Counted from the first letter of the stretch, positions 45,601-54,289 are shown. The stretch is DNA of 64,000 bases from Hyphomicrobiaceae bacterium (GCA_022844275.1 JALHMB010000003.1:1-64000), one strand, 5' to 3'. Notes: a model not told the origin generated them from the sequence alone. Numbers and translations: made by a program.

Positions 45601-47048
45601 TGGCGGTCGACGTCTCCTCGGCGGACCTTCTCGCAATTCTGGAGTACGGCGTCGGCGGCACCCCGCCGACGGGCCAGGGCCGCTTCCCACAGATCGGTGG
45701 CGTCAGCTTCTCTTGGGATCCGACGATGCCGGTCGGACAGCGCGTCTCCGACGTTGCCTTGATCGACGATGAGGGCAAGATCGTTGCGAAAATTGCCGAC
45801 GATGGCCAGATTCTCGATGGCGCGCCGGGCACGATCACCGTTATTACGCTGAACTTCCTGGCGAATGGCGGCGACGGCTATCCTTTCAAGACGCTCGGCG
45901 AGAACTTCCGCTTCCTGCTCGACGATGGGACGCTCTCGGCGCCAGTCGATCCGTCCCTCAACTTCACGGATGCGAGCGTCGTTCCGGCGAACATGCTGAA
46001 GGAGCAGCAGAACCTTCAGGAATACCTGCTTGCGAACCACGCCACGCCGGAGACGGCGTTCGCAGTCGCGGATACGGGCGAGAGCGGCGACACGCGCATC
46101 CAGAATGTCCTGGTGCGCGAGGATACCGTGCTCGTCGATGATACGGCGGGCGAACTCATCGAGGGCACCCGCCGCAGCGACTTCCTCGATGGGACGGACG
46201 GCGACGATACGATCCTCGCCCTTGGTGGTCGGGATACCGCTCATGGCGGCGACGGTGATGATCTGATCGATGGCGGCAGCGACGACGATCGTCTCTTCGG
46301 CGGCCTTGGCGACGATATCCTGTTCGGCGGCTCGGGCAATGATCGTGTGTACGGCGAGGAGGGCGACGACACCATCGATGGCGGCAGCGGCAACGATCGC
46401 CTCTACGGCGGCGATGGAGACGACGCGATCGATGGCGGCGATGGCCGCGACGCACTCTACGGCGAGGCCGGTAACGACAAGCTCGCTGGCGGCAGCGGAG
46501 ACGATATTATCTACGGCGGCCTCGGCGACGACACCATCGAGGGCGGCAGCGGCTCCGACAGGCTGCACGGCGAAGATGGCGAGGATCAGATCTTCGGCGA
46601 CAGCGGTAGTGACTTGATCGAGGCTGGCGCCGGCGACGACATCATCGACGCGGGTAGCGGCAACGATCGTGTCTACGGCGGAGATGGCGGCGACGTCATC
46701 GAGGGCGGCTCGGGCCACGATCAGCTTTATGGCGGCGAAGGTGATGATCTCATCTTCGGCGGCGAGGGTCACGACAACATCTATGGCGGCCGCGGGGACG
46801 ATGTCCTGGCGGGCGACGCCGGACGCGACGTCTTCTACTTCGAGAACCACTTCGGGAATGACGTGATCGAAGACTTCGAAATCGGGACGGACCGCATTAA
46901 TATGCGGAGCGTGTCGAACCTCCGCTCGTTCGCCGATCTTGCCATCACGCAGGATGGCCAGGACGTCGTGATCGCGTTTGGAGGCAACACCATTACGCTC
47001 CTCGACGTATCGGCAAGCGATCTCGATCGTCACGACGTGATCGTATAA
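42657..47048 (+). CDS. Secreted RTX protein with 5'-nucleotidase and choice-of-anchor I domains
   Basis: A 1,463-residue protein. I chose the ATG at 42657 (GAGGTGA seven bases before it) over the GTG at 42648. Domain order: a beta-propeller-like choice-of-anchor I domain (about 15-500; VTSVAIRDGVVAVAL, an acidic DTDGDGDYDE at about 343-352), a 5'-nucleotidase metallophosphatase domain (about 504-830; GGDNF and GNHEWD at 594-599), the 5'-nucleotidase C-terminal domain (about 845-1110; ETNLGNLTADA, SLKNGGGIRAQIG, LRFNNGL, LNFLANGGDGYPF), then about 24 RTX nonapeptides (1177-1392). No N-terminal signal peptide, as expected for type I secretion. Usual ligands DxH and GHxH read DAE (513-515) and GSNT, a variant I believe typical of this subgroup. 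Activity on nucleotides or phosphoesters is inferred. Confidence 0.88.
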   Translation: MPTIYSGDANPTNALSMRAVATIELAGAEISAYDPVSKRLFVTSNVGLQVIDLSTPSAPVLLTTILFTALGFNSNDVTSVAIRDGVVAVALVDQVKTNLGNVVLLDAEGALLGSVRVGALPDMLTFTPDGSKILVANEGEPLTDENGLVDPVGRISIIDISAGPAAATVVHAGFSAFDGQQEELAAQGIRFDAGKTVSQAIEPEYIAISPDGTRAIITLQENNAFAILDLTTNVITEIRPLGTKDFSNPLNAIDASDRDGGINILPVPVKGMYMPDAIASFTANGQTYYVTANEGDAYDPFGQPARGDAVRLKDVVLDPTAFPNAAELQADENLGRLNISSMMGDTDGDGDYDEIFAFGGRSFSIWDASGELVFDSGNVIERATALLTPDLFNANDGVASAFDARSDDKGAEPEGLTVGEVNGKTYVFVGLERAGGGVMAFDVTDPANVQFAQYALNPGDVSPEGLTFIDNAVSPSGKDLIAVTNEVSNTLTIYEVESSVTEPFKLQLLHFADAEAGLLAADTAPILGALIDRFDDEYANTLVLSGGDNFIPGPFLAAGTDPSLNAVSSIGSTAFGRPDIAIINQMGVDVSAIGNHEWDLGSAVYADAIRPAGAWVGAQFAMVTANLDFSADSAMAPRVTTAGQEASSIKGLIAPWVTVTEGGEKIGILGATTQILERISSPTGTEVNGFPKAGEAGDGAEVDDMVLLASQLQPIIDEMIASGLNKIILTAHLQSIANEKLLATLLTGVDIILAAGSNTRLGDANDVAAEFPGHAATFADGYPLIAADADGNPTLIVNTDNEYTYLGRLVVEFDDNGVIDISALDDTINGAYASTQEVLAQVYGQDIPEAFAPGSIGANVAEITEAVDAVIADKDGAVFGYSDVYLEGERAFVRGQETNLGNLTADAQLSALAEALGEDASTTFMASLKNGGGIRAQIGSVVDTANGPVKSPTLANPDVGKAAGAISQLDIENSLRFNNGLMAVDVSSADLLAILEYGVGGTPPTGQGRFPQIGGVSFSWDPTMPVGQRVSDVALIDDEGKIVAKIADDGQILDGAPGTITVITLNFLANGGDGYPFKTLGENFRFLLDDGTLSAPVDPSLNFTDASVVPANMLKEQQNLQEYLLANHATPETAFAVADTGESGDTRIQNVLVREDTVLVDDTAGELIEGTRRSDFLDGTDGDDTILALGGRDTAHGGDGDDLIDGGSDDDRLFGGLGDDILFGGSGNDRVYGEEGDDTIDGGSGNDRLYGGDGDDAIDGGDGRDALYGEAGNDKLAGGSGDDIIYGGLGDDTIEGGSGSDRLHGEDGEDQIFGDSGSDLIEAGAGDDIIDAGSGNDRVYGGDGGDVIEGGSGHDQLYGGEGDDLIFGGEGHDNIYGGRGDDVLAGDAGRDVFYFENHFGNDVIEDFEIGTDRINMRSVSNLRSFADLAITQDGQDVVIAFGGNTITLLDVSASDLDRHDVIV
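46185..46832 (+). repeat. About 24 RTX nonapeptide repeats (27-bp units)
   Basis: Consecutive units such as IDGGSGNDR, LYGGDGDDA, IYGGLGDDT and LYGGEGDDL follow the GGxGxDxUx calcium-binding pattern, one per 27 bases, without a break from LDGTDGDDT to LAGDAGRDV. They fold as a parallel beta-roll on binding calcium outside the cell. DNA copies are fairly diverged from each other, so expansion is not recent. Confidence 0.92.
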
Positions 47049-47057
47049 GCCAACCAG

Positions 47058-47088
47058 GGCCGCGACTTTCCGAGAGAAGGTCGCGGCC
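47058..47088 (+). terminator. Strong hairpin after the RTX gene
   Basis: GGCCGCGACTTTC (47058-47070) pairs with GAAGGTCGCGGCC (47076-47088) with one G-T pair and a 5-nt loop. It begins nine bases after the TAA of the RTX protein gene. The stem is GC-rich with only a short pyrimidine tail (TCCC), so termination may be Rho-independent but weaker than in a classical T-run. Confidence 0.65.
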
Positions 47089-47484
47089 TCCCAGTCATTC
47101 ATCAACGCGGGCAACGTCGACCGCCCCACGGCGTCGACGCAGCGCGTGTCAGCGAAAAGTAGCCATCACCCCCTGAGGGCACCAAGACAGAAGCGCGAGG
47201 GTTCCATCGCGCGCTAGGCGGGCGCGGGCATATATCAGCCAGCATTCCCAGCAACGTGCCGAATTTCGTCGCGGTTCCGGCGAATGCGACGGCCGGACGC
47301 GCCGCGTATCGCTGAGAAACAGACGTTCTCGAACTGGCACACCGTTTGCACATCTTCGTTTGATTTCGGGTCATGCCTCACACGCCGAGCGACAGCGCTT
47401 GGGCGTGCACGGTGATGTTGTCACCGCCGAAATCCAAATGCGCATGATCCCTTGGGCGCGCGTCGAACGGAGAAAAGCGACACG
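47089..47484. other. Gap upstream of the peptide importer operon
   Basis: No gene is supported. The right end should hold the promoter of the dipeptide-type importer; GGAGAAAAGCG lies before the ATG at 47485. Minus-strand frames at 47102-47374 and 47149-47340 carry no motif. Confidence 0.4.
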
Positions 47485-49083
47485 ATGGTCGACCACAAGA
47501 GCATTATCGAAGAGCGGATTCTCGGCGCAATGAACCGCCGTGAGCTAATGTACGGATTGGGTGCGGGCGCTGCGGTCATGGCAACAGGCGTCGGCTCGCG
47601 TCCGGCGCGCGCGAATGGCGGCGGCCATATCCGGCTCGCGTGGATCGATCACGTCGACACGCTCGATCCGCATTTCACTGGCTTTCTCGGCGCGGTGAAG
47701 ATCCACAACAACATCTACAATGGCCTGCTCAAGGTCGAGTACGACGGCAAGCGCGTGTCGTTTGTGCCGGACCTTGCCGAGACGTGGGAAGTAAAGGACG
47801 AGAAAGTCCACGTCTTCAAGCTCAAGCCCGGCGTGAAGTTCCACGACGGCACTCCTTGCGATGCCGAAGCCGTGAAATGGAGCGTCGAGCGCGTATGGAA
47901 GGGTACACCGAAGTCCCCGCACGCCTGGAAGTACAAGGAGCTGAACAACGTCGAGGTGCTCGATCCTCTCACCGTGCGGCTGACATTCAACAAGCCGTAT
48001 GCCTTCCTGCCCGTCGCGCTCACCGGCAGCACCGGCCGCGCAGGCACGATTGTCTCGAAGGCCGCCGTCGAGAAGTACGGCTCCAATTTCGGACGCAATC
48101 CCGTCGGCACCGGCCCGTTCAAGTTCGTGAGCTGGCGCGAGAACGACACGATCGTCGTCGAGAAGAATCCGGACTATTTCGAGAAGGGTCTCCCTAAGCT
48201 CGACCGCGCGACGTTCGTGCTGATGAAGGAGCCCTCTGCCGCCATCGCCGCGATGCTCTCCGGCCAGATCGACGGCATGAGCGAAATTCCCGTGCAGTTC
48301 GTCAGCCAGATCCAGGCCCAGAAGAACTTGCAGCTCTACGGCGAGATCGAAGGCAACTACGTTTACGTCGCCATGAACTGCAAGCGCGCGCCGTTCGACG
48401 ATATGGATCTGCGAAAGGCCGTTGCGTTTGCCCTCAACCGCGAGGTCTTGATCAAGCAGGCGTTCTTCGGTCACGCGATCCCGGCCTACACGCCGATCTC
48501 GCCGCCGATGACCGACTTCTACGATCCCAATGTCGCCAAATCCGGGCGCGGGCAATTCTTCGATCTCGCCAAGGCGAAGGAGTTCCGTGCCCAGTCGAAG
48601 GTCAAGGGCACCCTCGAGCCCGTGTTTCTCGCGTCGGAGCAGGGCATTTACGGCACGCGCCTGATGCAGAGCGTACTGCCGATGCTGGCCGCCATCGACA
48701 TCAAGCCGAAGATCGAGGTGGTCGAGCGCGCCGCGTGGATCCAGAAGCGCAATTCCGGCGATTGGGATATGTTCGACTTCAACTGGTGGGCCGACCTCGA
48801 TCCGGACGAGACGATAACGCCCGAGTTCCGCACGGGCGAACCCTGGAACTATCCCGGCTGGTCGAACAAGCGCTTTGATGAGCTTGTCACTGCCGCGCAG
48901 GACACCCTCGATGTGGAGAAGCGCAAGACGTTCTACACCGAGGCCTGCGACATCCTCATGGGCGAGGCACCGATCGCGATCATCTCGCACATGCCCGTCT
49001 TCAAGGTCTTCTCGCAGAAGGTGAAGGGCTTCAAGTACATCCCGGTCGACAGCCTCAACCTGCACACGGTGAGCTTCGGCTGA
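47485..49083 (+). CDS. Peptide-type ABC importer substrate-binding protein
   Basis: A 532-residue SBP of the DppA/OppA class (SBP_bac_5). The start at 47485 gives a long leader with a twin-arginine motif NRRELMYGLGAG, so Tat export is likely; an in-frame ATG at 47530 would begin MNRRELM and is also possible. Core motifs are DHVDTLDPHF, VPDLAETWEV, HDGTPCDAEAVKWSVERV, VGTGPFKFVSW and NREVLIKQAFF. It binds peptides or other oligomers in the periplasm. First gene of a five-gene operon; its stop overlaps the permease start by one base (TGATG). Confidence 0.9.
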   Translation: MVDHKSIIEERILGAMNRRELMYGLGAGAAVMATGVGSRPARANGGGHIRLAWIDHVDTLDPHFTGFLGAVKIHNNIYNGLLKVEYDGKRVSFVPDLAETWEVKDEKVHVFKLKPGVKFHDGTPCDAEAVKWSVERVWKGTPKSPHAWKYKELNNVEVLDPLTVRLTFNKPYAFLPVALTGSTGRAGTIVSKAAVEKYGSNFGRNPVGTGPFKFVSWRENDTIVVEKNPDYFEKGLPKLDRATFVLMKEPSAAIAAMLSGQIDGMSEIPVQFVSQIQAQKNLQLYGEIEGNYVYVAMNCKRAPFDDMDLRKAVAFALNREVLIKQAFFGHAIPAYTPISPPMTDFYDPNVAKSGRGQFFDLAKAKEFRAQSKVKGTLEPVFLASEQGIYGTRLMQSVLPMLAAIDIKPKIEVVERAAWIQKRNSGDWDMFDFNWWADLDPDETITPEFRTGEPWNYPGWSNKRFDELVTAAQDTLDVEKRKTFYTEACDILMGEAPIAIISHMPVFKVFSQKVKGFKYIPVDSLNLHTVSFG

Positions 49084-50030
49084 TGCTGCTGTTCGCCGCC
49101 GGCAAGATCCTTCAGACGATGATGGTCTTGCTGATCGTCTCGGCCGTCTGCTTCACGCTGCTGAAGCTGGCGCCGGGCGATCCGATCCAGATCATGCTCG
49201 GCAACGAGTACTCGCCGGAGACGTACGCTGCTCTAAAGCAGCAGCTCGGGTTGGATCGGCCGCTGGTAGAACAGTACTTCCGCTGGCTCGGCAACTTCGT
49301 GACCGGCGATTGGGGCGTGTCCTACGTGGGCAAGGCCCCAATCTTTCAGTTTGCCTTCGTCGAGGCATTGCCAGTGACGCTGACGCTCGCCGCGTCGGCG
49401 CTCGGGCTCGCGATCCTCATCGGCGTACCGCTCGGCGTGCTGTCGGCGACACGGCGCGGTACGGCCTGGGATGCCGCGACGTCCGTCTTCACGCTGACAG
49501 GCACCTCGTTCCCGAGCTTCTACCTCGGCATCCTCCTGATCTGGCTGTTCGGGGTGAAGCTCGGCTACTTCCCGACCATGGGCTTCGTCGCGCCATGGCA
49601 GGATTTCTGGGGCGGCGTCGCGCACATGACGCTGCCCGCCGTCACGCTCGCCACCTACTTCCTGGCGATGATCGTGCGCATGACGCGGGCGAACCTCGTC
49701 GAAACGCTCGAGCAGCCCTACATCGCCGCCGCCCGTGCCCGTGGCGAGCCGAACTGGCGCGTCGTCTGGGTGCACGGGCTGCGCAATATCCTGATGCCGC
49801 TTGTCACCATACTCGGCCTGCAGCTCGGTGCGCTCCTGCAGGGCGCCGTCCTGACCGAGACGGTGTTCTCGCTGCCGGGCGTCGGCCAGATGATCACCAA
49901 TGCCGTCCTCAACCGCGAGTACGGTATTGTCCAGGCCGGCGTCATGATCACGGCCTGCCTGTTCATCACAACGAACCTGATCGTCGATCTCGCCTATCCC
50001 TATCTCGATCCACGCCTGAGGCCCCGCTGA
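49083..50030 (+). CDS. Peptide-type ABC importer permease 1 (DppB-like)
   Basis: A 315-residue inner-membrane protein of the DppB/OppB class: N-terminal helix at about 10-30, VCFTLLKLAPGDPIQIMLG, a long periplasmic loop, five further helices and the EAA-loop region YIAAARARGEPNWRVVWVHG. PGVGQMITNAV marks the conserved end. The overlaps at both ends show co-translation. Confidence 0.92.
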   Translation: MLLFAAGKILQTMMVLLIVSAVCFTLLKLAPGDPIQIMLGNEYSPETYAALKQQLGLDRPLVEQYFRWLGNFVTGDWGVSYVGKAPIFQFAFVEALPVTLTLAASALGLAILIGVPLGVLSATRRGTAWDAATSVFTLTGTSFPSFYLGILLIWLFGVKLGYFPTMGFVAPWQDFWGGVAHMTLPAVTLATYFLAMIVRMTRANLVETLEQPYIAAARARGEPNWRVVWVHGLRNILMPLVTILGLQLGALLQGAVLTETVFSLPGVGQMITNAVLNREYGIVQAGVMITACLFITTNLIVDLAYPYLDPRLRPR

Positions 50031-50917
50031 TGGTCGATCTCGCGAGCGAGATGCCGCTCTCCAAGCGCGAGGCGCAAACCAGTGCTCTGCGCGCCTACGT
50101 CCGCTCGAACGCCTGGTTCCTGTTCGCTGCCGTCGTCGTGGCGATGTTCGTGCTGTCGGCGACATTCGCGCCACTCGTCGCGCCGCACCCGCCGCTCGAC
50201 CAGGATATGACGAGCTTCATGTCACCGCCGTTCTCCGAGAACCATTTGCTCGGCACGGACAGCTTCGGCCGTGATCTGCTCTCGCGGACGATCTATGGTG
50301 CGCGGTATGCACTGGCCATCGGCTTCGGTGCCGTCATCATCGGCGCCAGCGGCGGCCTCGTCGTCGGCATGGCCGCGGGGCTCTCCGGCGGCATGGTCGA
50401 GTGGGCGCTGATGCGCTTCATCGATGCGCTGCTGGCGCTGCCCTCGCTGATCATGGCGATCGCATTCATCTCGATCCTCGGCACGGGCGTCGACAAGGTG
50501 ATCCTCGCCGTCGGCGTCGCCCTGATCGGACCGTTCTCGCGTACCGTCCGCGCCGACGTGCTGCAGATCAAGGCACAGGCCTTCGTCGAGGCTGCCGGCC
50601 TCATGGGCGTCAAACGTCTCGCGATCGTGTGGCGGCACATCCTGCCAAACGTGATCTTCCCGCTCGCCGTGCAGGCGACGATCCGCGTCAGCTACGCGGT
50701 GCTCGTGTCCTCAGGCCTCTCCTTCCTTGGCATCGGCGTTGCGCCGCCGACGCCAGACTGGGGCCTGATGATCGCCGAAGGCCGCAGCTTCGTCAGCTTC
50801 GCACCGTGGATCGCCGGCGTACCGGGAACAGCGCTCGCAATCCTGCTCATCGCGCTCAGCGTCGTCGGCGACGGCGTGCGCGAGCGCTTCGATCCCAAGC
50901 TGAGGAAGCAGGGATGA
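50030..50917 (+). CDS. Peptide-type ABC importer permease 2 (DppC-like)
   Basis: A 295-residue permease of the DppC/OppC class. Start at the ATG at 50030, overlapping the previous stop by one base (TGATG). Features: N-terminal hydrophobic helix at about 30-50, the family motif HLLGTDSFGRDLLSRTIYGA, DALLALPSLIMAIAFISILG, EAA loop FVEAAGLMGVKRLAIVWRHI and a terminal WIAGVPGTALAILLIALSV helix. With the preceding protein it forms the transmembrane channel. Confidence 0.92.
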   Translation: MVDLASEMPLSKREAQTSALRAYVRSNAWFLFAAVVVAMFVLSATFAPLVAPHPPLDQDMTSFMSPPFSENHLLGTDSFGRDLLSRTIYGARYALAIGFGAVIIGASGGLVVGMAAGLSGGMVEWALMRFIDALLALPSLIMAIAFISILGTGVDKVILAVGVALIGPFSRTVRADVLQIKAQAFVEAAGLMGVKRLAIVWRHILPNVIFPLAVQATIRVSYAVLVSSGLSFLGIGVAPPTPDWGLMIAEGRSFVSFAPWIAGVPGTALAILLIALSVVGDGVRERFDPKLRKQG

Positions 50918-51945
50918 AGCCCATGGACCTTGGCGCTGCGCGCGCCGCGGCCACGCTGCCGGCCGCGCTCGGGCAGCGCATCGAGCCAACCCGCGAGGCG
51001 GATCCGTTGCTCGCGGTCGAGGGGCTTTCACTGACGCGAGGCGAGAGCCTGATCCTCGACGACGTCAGCTTCACACTGCGTCGTGGTGCAACGCTTGGGT
51101 TGGTCGGTGAATCCGGCGCCGGCAAGTCCACGATCGCACTCACGCTGATCGGCCTGCTGCGTGCCCCCGAGGTCGGCCTCGCCGGAACGATCGATCTCGA
51201 CGGCGCGGGCAACGTGACCCAAGCCAACGAGGCCGCCTGGCTCAAGCTCCGCGGACGCCGCGTGACCATGATCTTCCAGGATGCCTCGGCAGCCCTCAAT
51301 CCGTGCTTCACCATCGGCCGGCAGATCACGACGCCACTGCGGCGCGTCCTGGGTCTCAGCCGCTCGGCGGCACGCGCCCGCGCAATCGAGCTTCTCGAAA
51401 GTGTCGGCCTCAATGATGCGCCATCGCGGCTCAGCGCCTATCCGCATCAGCTCTCCGGTGGCATGCAGCAGCGCGTGATGATCGCCATTGCGCTCTCGTC
51501 GAATCCCGATCTGCTGCTCGCCGACGAGCCGACGAGCGCGCTCGACGTCACCATCCAGGCGCAGATCATCCGGCTGATCCTCGATGAGAGCCGGCGCCGC
51601 AGCGCGAGTTGTATCTTCGTCCTGCACGATCTCGCGCTCGCCAGCCAATGCTGCGACGATATTGTCGTGCTCTACGGCGGGCAGGTCATGGAAACGGGAC
51701 CGAGCCGTGTCGTGCTCGAAGCGCCCATGCATCCGTACACTCAGGCACTCAAGGGCTGCGTGCTCGAGTTCGACACGGAAGAGCTCGAACCCCTGCCGAG
51801 CGGCGCTCCGTCGTTTGCTTCGATGACGCCCGCGTGTCGCTTTGCCCCGCGCTGCCCCCGTGCGCTCGACAAGTGTTCCGCGACCAAGCCGCCCCTTGTC
51901 GAGACGCGCGGCCGCAAAGTCGCCTGCTGGAATCCTGTGACATGA
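50914..51945 (+). CDS. Peptide-type ABC importer ATPase 1 (DppD-like)
   Basis: A 343-residue ATPase starting at an ATG that overlaps the previous stop by four bases (ATGA). [12 protein letters not shown] (Walker A), [13 protein letters not shown] (Q-loop), [12 protein letters not shown] (signature), [14 protein letters not shown] (Walker B) and FVLHDLALA (H-loop). The C-terminus has the oligopeptide-type cysteine motif ([14 protein letters not shown]), which binds an iron-sulphur cluster in some relatives. Confidence 0.93.
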   Translation: MKPMDLGAARAAATLPAALGQRIEPTREADPLLAVEGLSLTRGESLILDDVSFTLRRGATLGLVGESGAGKSTIALTLIGLLRAPEVGLAGTIDLDGAGNVTQANEAAWLKLRGRRVTMIFQDASAALNPCFTIGRQITTPLRRVLGLSRSAARARAIELLESVGLNDAPSRLSAYPHQLSGGMQQRVMIAIALSSNPDLLLADEPTSALDVTIQAQIIRLILDESRRRSASCIFVLHDLALASQCCDDIVVLYGGQVMETGPSRVVLEAPMHPYTQALKGCVLEFDTEELEPLPSGAPSFASMTPACRFAPRCPRALDKCSATKPPLVETRGRKVACWNPVT

Positions 51946-52937
51946 TCAAGGCGCCCATTTTCCGGCTTCTCGACGTGCAGAAGGCCTACGACGTCGACGG
52001 CAAGGGCGCCTCACTGTTCAGCCGCGCCAAGCGGAAGCTGCGGGCGCTCGACGGTGTGCGCCTCTCTCTCGAACCGGGGGAGAGCCTCGCGATCGTCGGC
52101 GAGAGCGGCTCCGGAAAGACCACGCTGCTGCGCGTGCTGCTCGGTCTCACGCATCCGACGGATGGCCGTGCCCTCTTCCGCGAGAAGGACATTGCCGGCC
52201 TCGCCGGTGCCGACCGCGATCGCTTCTGTCGCGAAGTGGCGATGATCTATCAGGATGCGCGCGGCTCGCTCAATCCGCGCATGTCCGTGCTCGACCTCGT
52301 CGCCGAGCCGCTCGATCATCACAAACTCTGCACCAGGGCAGATCGCCGCGACCGCGTGGCCGCCCTGCTCTCCCGTGTGGGGCTCGCTCCCGAGATGATG
52401 TCGCGCTATGTGACCGCGCTATCGGGCGGCCAGCTCCGCCGCGTTGCCATCGCGCGGGCACTGGCTTCCGCCCCATCCGTGCTCGTCGCGGACGAAGCCG
52501 TTTCCGGTCTTGATGTCTCGACCCAGGCGCAGATCCTCAAGCTTCTGCGCGATCTCAAGCGCGAGATGGGCCTGAGCCTCCTGTTCATCACGCATGATCT
52601 CGGGGTGGCCGCCTATCTGTGCGATCGGATCGCGGTCATGTATCTCGGTCGGGTCGTCGAGGCGGGCCTGACGCGCGACGTGCTGAAAGCGCCGGCCCAT
52701 CCCTACACGCGCGCGCTTCTCAATGCCTCTCCGCGTTTCTTTGCCCCCCTATCCGATCCTCTGCCGGGCGAAGTGCCGAGCCCGATCGATCTTCCCCCGG
52801 GCTGCCGCTTTGCCGGCCGTTGTGTGCAGGCGCAGGATGATTGCAAGCTAAGCGAGCCGCCACTGACGCCTGAAAGCCCAACGCGAGCATTTGCTTGCCT
52901 GCATCCCCTGCCGTTCTCGGAGCCCGCCGCGCATTGA
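51942..52937 (+). CDS. Peptide-type ABC importer ATPase 2 (DppF-like)
   Basis: A 331-residue ATPase, start overlapping the previous stop by four bases (ATGA). GESGSGKTTLLRV (Walker A), MIYQDARGSLNPR (Q-loop), LSGGQLRRVAIA (signature), LVADEAVSGLDVS (Walker B: the usual DEP is DEA here), FITHDLGVAAY (H-loop), and a C-terminal cysteine motif (CRFAGRCVQAQDDC). With its partner it powers the importer. Last gene of the operon. Confidence 0.93.
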   Translation: MIKAPIFRLLDVQKAYDVDGKGASLFSRAKRKLRALDGVRLSLEPGESLAIVGESGSGKTTLLRVLLGLTHPTDGRALFREKDIAGLAGADRDRFCREVAMIYQDARGSLNPRMSVLDLVAEPLDHHKLCTRADRRDRVAALLSRVGLAPEMMSRYVTALSGGQLRRVAIARALASAPSVLVADEAVSGLDVSTQAQILKLLRDLKREMGLSLLFITHDLGVAAYLCDRIAVMYLGRVVEAGLTRDVLKAPAHPYTRALLNASPRFFAPLSDPLPGEVPSPIDLPPGCRFAGRCVQAQDDCKLSEPPLTPESPTRAFACLHPLPFSEPAAH

Positions 52938-53227
52938 CCGCGGAATTGAGGCCTTGGCTCGAATAGCTCCCACCAGCTCATAGATTTGGGCGGGGCTGCG
53001 TTCAATTTCTGCGCCCCGCGCCCTCCCGATATCCATTCCCGATCATGGCCTCGGATGCTAGACAGCAGGGGGCCTCGGCTCAAGAAAAGCAAATGCGGCC
53101 ATGGGCACGCGCCGGCTTCGGCCAGCACCGTGCCGGCGGTTGTCGTCTGGGGTGGAAATGCGCGACGTCGGTTGCTCTGATGCCGGTAGGCATCGAGCGC
53201 GACGCGCCGCGGATAGGGAGGGATAGG

Positions 53228-54289
53228 GTGGCGTCGGTCGAGCTGCGAAATCTGACGAAGCGCTATGGATCGCTTGCCGTCGTCGACGATGTATCTCTAA
53301 CAATCGAGCACGGCAGTCTGGTCTGCCTGCTTGGCCCATCGGGCTGTGGCAAGACAACCACGCTACGGCTCATTGCCGGCTTCGTCGAGCCGACCATCGG
53401 CGAGATCCGCGTCGGCGACCATCAGGTGTCGAGCCCGCAGCGGTCGCTCCCACCAGAGCGTCGCAATATGTCGATGATTTTCCAGAGCTACGCTCTTTGG
53501 CCGCATATGACGGTCGCGGAGAACATCACCTACGGCCTCAAGCTGCGCAAGATCGATGCGGCCACGACCAAGCAAAAGCTGGATGCGATCCTCGCCACCA
53601 CGCGACTGGCGCCGCTCGCCAGCCGCTATCCCGGCGAGCTCTCCGGCGGCCAGCAGCAGCGCGTGGCGCTGGCGCGGGCGCTGATCGTCGAGCCGGAGAC
53701 TCTGCTCCTCGACGAGCCGCTCTCGAACCTGGACGCCAACCTCCGCGAGGAAATGCGCTTCGAGATCCGCCGCCTGCACGACGAGTACCGCTACACCACG
53801 GTCTACGTCACGCATGATCAATCCGAAGCCATGACGACCGCCGACGTGATCTGCGTCATGAATGGCGGCAAGATCGAGCAGGCCGGCTCGCCGGAGGACA
53901 TATATGATCGGCCCGACTCCGAGTTCGTCGCGCGCTTCATTGGCATGAGCAATGTCGTCCGTGGCAAGCGCCTGGAGGGGGGACGCGTGGACTTCTCGGG
54001 CGCGCCGCTTCGGGTCAGCAATGCCAGCGCAGGTTCGAACGGCGAGGCCGCAATCTCGATCCGCCAACACGCCATTCGGCTGACGGCGAATGAGCCTGCC
54101 GAGAAGGACAATGTCATTCCGGCGACGGTCATTCGGCAGGTCTTTCTCGGCGCCAGCCGCGACTATCTGGTGGAAGTCGCCAACGGTACTCAGCTTCGGG
54201 TGGTCACGCCGGCAGGCGACGCCGTGTCCGCGGGCTCGACCGTTTGGCTTCATCTTCCATATGAGAGCTGCAGGATGCTGTCCGCCTGA
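53228..54289 (+). CDS. Iron(III)-type ABC importer ATPase
   Basis: A 353-residue FbpC-class ATPase. I chose the GTG at 53228, which has AGGGAGGGATAGG upstream and begins the conserved VELRNLTKRYG; the frame is open further but low-quality. GPSGCGKTTTLR (Walker A), MIFQSYALWPHM (Q-loop), LSGGQQQRVALA (signature), LLLDEPLSNLDAN (Walker B), VTHDQSEAM (H-loop) and a C-terminal TOBE domain with HAIRLTANE. The SBP and permease genes downstream form the rest of the system. Confidence 0.9.
   Translation: MASVELRNLTKRYGSLAVVDDVSLTIEHGSLVCLLGPSGCGKTTTLRLIAGFVEPTIGEIRVGDHQVSSPQRSLPPERRNMSMIFQSYALWPHMTVAENITYGLKLRKIDAATTKQKLDAILATTRLAPLASRYPGELSGGQQQRVALARALIVEPETLLLDEPLSNLDANLREEMRFEIRRLHDEYRYTTVYVTHDQSEAMTTADVICVMNGGKIEQAGSPEDIYDRPDSEFVARFIGMSNVVRGKRLEGGRVDFSGAPLRVSNASAGSNGEAAISIRQHAIRLTANEPAEKDNVIPATVIRQVFLGASRDYLVEVANGTQLRVVTPAGDAVSAGSTVWLHLPYESCRMLSA

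Noticed and set aside
42657-47048. Interpretation of the RTX protein as a catalytically dead nucleotidase
   Set aside because: The altered DxH and GHxH motifs may be the normal form of this subfamily, while GGDN, GNHE and the C-terminal domain are well kept, so loss of activity cannot be concluded.
44694-47129. An 811-codon open frame on the minus strand opposite the RTX protein
   Set aside because: The translation is low-complexity (alanine-valine-rich) and mirrors the RTX repeats. The plus strand carries clear nucleotidase and RTX motifs.
47545-49065. Long minus-strand frame opposite the peptide-binding protein
   Set aside because: No family motif; leucine-aspartate-arginine-rich composition typical of antisense frames in GC-rich genes.
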